The translations under genes and the position numbers were made by a program. Below the pieces are notes generated by a model. That model had not been told where the DNA came from. It made no database searches and saw only the letters and a list, made by a program, of their open reading frames with translations. Positions 14,926 through 17,142 of a stretch of 17,142 bases of DNA are shown here, one piece after another. Origin of the DNA: Candidatus Thorarchaeota archaeon MP11T_1 (GTDB lineage: Archaea; Asgardarchaeota; Thorarchaeia; Thorarchaeales; Thorarchaeaceae); NCBI GenBank assembly GCA_002825515.1, contig PJET01000016.1:1-17142 (forward strand), given 5' to 3'. How positions within the stretch are numbered: position 1 is the stretch's first letter; each line of letters opens with the position of its first letter.

Positions 14926-14957
14926 GGTTAATAATTAACCGTTCAAGTGTTTTATAT
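14926..14957 (-). promoter_or_regulatory. TATA box and GGTTAA palindrome for the amidohydrolase
   Basis: On the minus strand the TATA-like ATATAAA (14951-14957) is followed about 10 bases later by the palindrome GGTTAAT-T-ATTAACC (14926-14940), covering the expected transcription start. This is a repressor-type position. The half-site GGTTAA also flanks the HTH operon promoter at 6251-6269. Confidence 0.5.
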
Positions 14958-14983
14958 GTCACTAAGACAAAAATCGTCACAAG

Positions 14984-15006
14984 TCCGAATCTCGTCCGGT
15001 CAACCA
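14984..15006 (+). repeat. tRNA 3'-end fragment 10
   Basis: T-loop TCCGAAT, T-stem strand CTCGT, acceptor strand CCGGTCA, A, CCA. The five bases before the T-loop (ACAAG) pair with CTCGT at four of five positions, so a nearly whole T-arm survives. It is the last copy; none is visible from 15007 to 17142. Confidence 0.85.
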
Positions 15007-15027
15007 TCTATTTCTTTCTTGTCAGCA

Positions 15028-15477
15028 CTAGTCTATAGCATACCTGCGTTTAAGGATAAGAACGATAATTATACCTAATATTAGCATGATTGGTATTGGG
15101 ATGTATAGAGGAACCAATGGATCCCCGGACCAGTCAATGAAGTAAACGAGTGGGACTGAAACGATGATTGGTTCCAGCTCAGCTAGAAGCCCTACGAGGA
15201 TTGTTTTCTTTGCAGTTGTAATTCCTACACAGAGTCTAGCCAAATACATAGCAAATACTAGCCTTAGAATAGTGTATGGAAGCGTATCTAGAGGGTTCCA
15301 AAATCTGAATCCCGAATACCAGGTTGACTCAATGTAGTCCCAAGTCATAGCTCTAATTGAATCAGGTCCAGGACCAATATCTACACGATGTGCGAATGGC
15401 AGGACTAAAGCTAGTAGGATCATAATTGCAGCTATGATAAAGAGAAACAAGCTGCGCTCTGATGTTGCTTTACTCAT
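15028..15477 (-). CDS. four-helix membrane protein, unknown
   Basis: A 149-residue protein: one N-terminal membrane helix (about 9-29), an external loop with aromatic residues (DYIESTWYSGFRFWNPLD), then about three helices ending in LILKRRYAID, so the C-terminus is probably inside. No motif is recognised. ATG 15477 with GAGG nine bases upstream. It stands 22 bases from tRNA fragment 10 and is the first gene of the region to the right of it. The AT-rich 15515-15540 stretch contains the likely promoter (AATAATTATG on the minus strand). Confidence 0.65.
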   Translation of the reverse strand: MSKATSERSLFLFIIAAIMILLALVLPFAHRVDIGPGPDSIRAMTWDYIESTWYSGFRFWNPLDTLPYTILRLVFAMYLARLCVGITTAKKTILVGLLAELEPIIVSVPLVYFIDWSGDPLVPLYIPIPIMLILGIIIVLILKRRYAID

Positions 15478-15672
15478 TCTTCAAGTCCTCAACAGACCTC
15501 TGCTGGACCACACTGGTAGTTAGTTAATTCATAATTATTTGTGTCCACGCCAGATTAGAATGAAAATCAATCACTAGTTCCATCAGTAGATTTGATCATT
15601 TTGACTACATTTGCTTGGAATCAATCTCTTTGAGAACATTACTTCATGAGTTTAAGTAATAGAAGTCGGACG

Positions 15673-16446
15673 CTATGTCTTCTGGATGCGTGGATGCCAT
15701 GGTTCGGCTCGATCCCAGTAATACATGAAAAGGTCTCGAGTCCATTTGCGGAATTTTTCATCTTTTCCAAAAAATCCAATATAATGCATTTCTCCATTAT
15801 GTCTGCGAAAGTGAACAACTGACTCTTTCTCATTGATTAGAAACGTGACACAGATTCGTTCGAGGCACCTTCTTTGTTTCAAATGTTCCACTTCTGGAGT
15901 GATTTTAATTGATTTTGTAAGATTTTGCTGCATAATGAATTTGAATTCTAGCCCTTTAGACACCTTCTCGTTGGTCACTTGAACATGGCTCGATTCACTC
16001 TGCTCTGCCATTGCCCAGATATACTCCTCCGAATCATAAACCATATTTCTGACTCGATTAAGAGTAGTCAAAGTGTCTCCGCAAAACTCCCCATTTGATA
16101 GCTCACCTAGCCTGTTAACAAACTCATAAGGAAGGCAGGAAATATCATGATCTAGGAAATAATTCCCATGTTTCAAGATGAAATTTAGATTTGAGAGAAG
16201 ACCAATCGTTAGGTTACCCAGAGAGGTCACTTCATACCTACCATCAACTTTTTTCTCTACAAGTTTCGCGTCACTAAGTCTTTGTAAGTGCCTGAAGGTT
16301 TCGGTGACATTCATATCAAGAGATTTTGCAATCTGCTGCATCTTGAGACTCTGTTTTTCCACTTCAAAAAGTATGCTTGCTCTACGATTGCTGGCAAGCT
16401 CAAAAAGAACTTTGGAGATTTCTTCCTCCTCTTCATGGTCTGACAT
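15673..16446 (-). CDS. winged-helix transcriptional regulator, FilR1/DUF1724 type
   Basis: A 257-residue cytosolic regulator. An N-terminal ArsR-like winged helix (about 10-80: NRRASILFEVEKQSLKMQQI, the recognition part NVTETFRHLQRLSDAKLVEK, and the wing VDGRYEVTSLG) is followed by a C-terminal domain with LPYEFVNRLGELSNGEF. This matches the FilR1 middle / DUF1724 domain found in many euryarchaeal and Asgard regulators, which probably senses a small molecule or protein. The ATG at 16446 is chosen over a TTG at 16491 because the TTG overlaps the TATA-like GGTTTAATTGAC (about 16488-16499 on the minus strand). It is divergent from the two-gene unit at 16541, with 94 bases between the starts, so it may control that unit and itself. 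Confidence 0.85.
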   Translation of the reverse strand: MSDHEEEEEISKVLFELASNRRASILFEVEKQSLKMQQIAKSLDMNVTETFRHLQRLSDAKLVEKKVDGRYEVTSLGNLTIGLLSNLNFILKHGNYFLDHDISCLPYEFVNRLGELSNGEFCGDTLTTLNRVRNMVYDSEEYIWAMAEQSESSHVQVTNEKVSKGLEFKFIMQQNLTKSIKITPEVEHLKQRRCLERICVTFLINEKESVVHFRRHNGEMHYIGFFGKDEKFRKWTRDLFMYYWDRAEPWHPRIQKT

Positions 16447-16540
16447 AGTAATGTTTTCGCACCCGTCCAAAACATTTCGTATCCACGTCAATTAAACCTT
16501 ATCGCAAGTTCTGGCGAGTGATATCTTCGAGGGATAAAAG

Positions 16541-16807
16541 ATGAATCCCCAAGAAAAAGAAAACTGTGAACGCGATTTCTCAATTGAACTTGTTTCTAAC
16601 AAGCACCGGCTTTCAATCCTCTCAACCGACGCGAATGGAGGTGTCATAATAGAAGGAACACTTGGAAAACTGCAACACGCCTCATTTGTTGAACCTGAAA
16701 TACTTGAAGTGAAGGGTAATTTCGGTGTCCTGAGATTACACTTGAGGAGTGGCGAAATTACAGTTTTTGATTCAGTCAAGAAATGTATTGGAGGTAAAAC
16801 AGAATGA
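16541..16807 (+). CDS. small soluble protein, unknown
   Basis: An 88-residue protein without membrane segments. The alternation of beta-like segments (FSIELVSNKHRLSILSTD, GGVIIEGTLGKLQHASF, ILEVKGNFGVLRLHL, GEITVFDSV) suggests a compact all-beta domain. Not recognised. GAGGG seven bases before the ATG supports the start. Its last four bases overlap the next gene (ATGA), so the two are translated together. The divergent FilR1-like regulator lies 94 bases away. Confidence 0.7.
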   Translation: MNPQEKENCERDFSIELVSNKHRLSILSTDANGGVIIEGTLGKLQHASFVEPEILEVKGNFGVLRLHLRSGEITVFDSVKKCIGGKTE

Positions 16808-17007
16808 AATTAAGGGACAAAATATTGATCTTAATACTCGGAATCTTGATTTTTGGGAACATAGGTGCAATAGCATGCACGTATTACTCCACCGGGGTGA
16901 TTGACTTGATTTTAGTCGTCGCACTCGGGTTCTTGGTTTTCATGGATGCTGGTGTAGTAGCGTGTTCGTACAGCAACAGTAGAATGACAAAACTGAGTAG
17001 CAGCTAA
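16804..17007 (+). CDS. small two-helix membrane protein, coupled to the upstream gene
   Basis: A 67-residue protein with two membrane helices (about 7-25 and 33-53), each ending in a GAxACxY or GVVACSY motif, and a short polar tail. The repetition (FGNIGAIACTYYS and MDAGVVACSYSNS) suggests internal duplication of one helix unit. It starts at the ATGA overlap with the preceding gene. No family is recognised. A terminator follows 30 bases after the stop. Confidence 0.65.
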   Translation: MKLRDKILILILGILIFGNIGAIACTYYSTGVIDLILVVALGFLVFMDAGVVACSYSNSRMTKLSSS

Positions 17008-17037
17008 GATGTTGCCAAAGTTTTGCGTAAAAAACCG

Positions 17038-17068
17038 GGGCTCTGACTTCAATTAGAGCCCGTTTTTT
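17038..17068 (+). terminator. hairpin and T6 terminator
   Basis: Perfect seven-base stem GGGCTCT (17038-17044) with AGAGCCC (17055-17061), a ten-base loop, then G and TTTTTT (17063-17068). It ends the 16541-17007 unit. Hairpins are unusual for archaeal termination, but the T-run alone would serve. Confidence 0.75.
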
Positions 17069-17142
17069 CATTTCTATCGTAAATCCTATAGTTTGCTGTC
17101 CTGTAAGTAGTGATTTTACAAAGATACTAGCATCCAGCCTAC

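Noticed and set aside
80..15006. The fragments as 3' halves of split (trans-spliced) tRNAs
   Set aside because: Known split tRNA halves keep a whole T-arm and usually part of the anticodon arm. Eight of the ten copies begin at the T-loop, and most lack a pairing T-stem strand.
80..15006. Classical integron attC sites
   Set aside because: No paired R''/L'' and L'/R' boxes (GTTRRRY/RYYYAAC) flank the fragments, gene orientation is mixed, and no IntI-like gene is present in the window.
80..15006. CRISPR array
   Set aside because: The copies are hundreds to thousands of bases apart with genes between them; no regular short spacers occur.

Overview
The window looks like archaeal DNA of moderate GC. 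Most genes are preceded by AT-rich TATA-like boxes at archaeal spacing, some starts have GGAGG-type ribosome binding sites and others look leaderless. The gene families also fit: NosD-type beta-helix surface proteins and an FG-GAP surface protein, each ending in one membrane helix plus a basic tail, and a winged-helix regulator of the archaeal FilR1/DUF1724 type. An Asgard archaeon (Thorarchaeia-like) is my guess from the style of these proteins; nothing in the window proves it.

The most striking structure is not a gene. Ten short sequences, all on the + strand, reproduce the 3' end of a tRNA: T-loop, 3' strand of the T-stem, 3' strand of the acceptor stem, discriminator base and CCA, with the 7+5+7+1+3 spacing kept in every copy. 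They end at 102, 581, 6316, 7205, 7910, 8322, 10314, 12234, 13469 and 15006. No complete tRNA accompanies any of them. They divide the window into cassettes. Seven of the nine closed cassettes hold one main gene, one (6317-7205) holds one gene plus a possible small leader ORF, and one (582-6316) holds a six-gene operon. The tRNA fragments all point the same way, but the genes do not. This resembles the attachment sites left by repeated integration at tRNA 3' ends, or a cassette array like an integron with tRNA-derived sites. No integrase, reverse transcriptase or transposase is present here.

Layout: 1-86 possible tail of a gene; 181-528 small dimeric alpha/beta-barrel-type protein; 611-6166 (minus strand) an operon running from an HTH protein through two single-pass or secreted proteins, a DUF998-like membrane protein and a NosD beta-helix protein to a beta-lactamase-fold hydrolase; 6419-6970 membrane protein with a possible coupled 24-codon leader ORF; 7345-7854 and 7938-8288 small membrane proteins; 8429-10255 FG-GAP/Ca-binding surface protein; 10487-12133 second NosD protein with an odd start; 12301-13425 Old Yellow Enzyme-like reductase; 13422-14876 amidohydrolase whose C-terminus is translated through a tRNA fragment; 15028-15477 membrane protein; 15673-16446 FilR1-like regulator, divergent from a two-gene unit (16541-17007) that ends in a hairpin/T-run terminator.

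The content is accessory: cell-surface proteins, small membrane proteins, stand-alone enzymes and regulators. No housekeeping gene is visible. No common pathway links the cassettes; within cassette 582-6316 most products are exported or membrane-bound, so a joint cell-envelope role is plausible.
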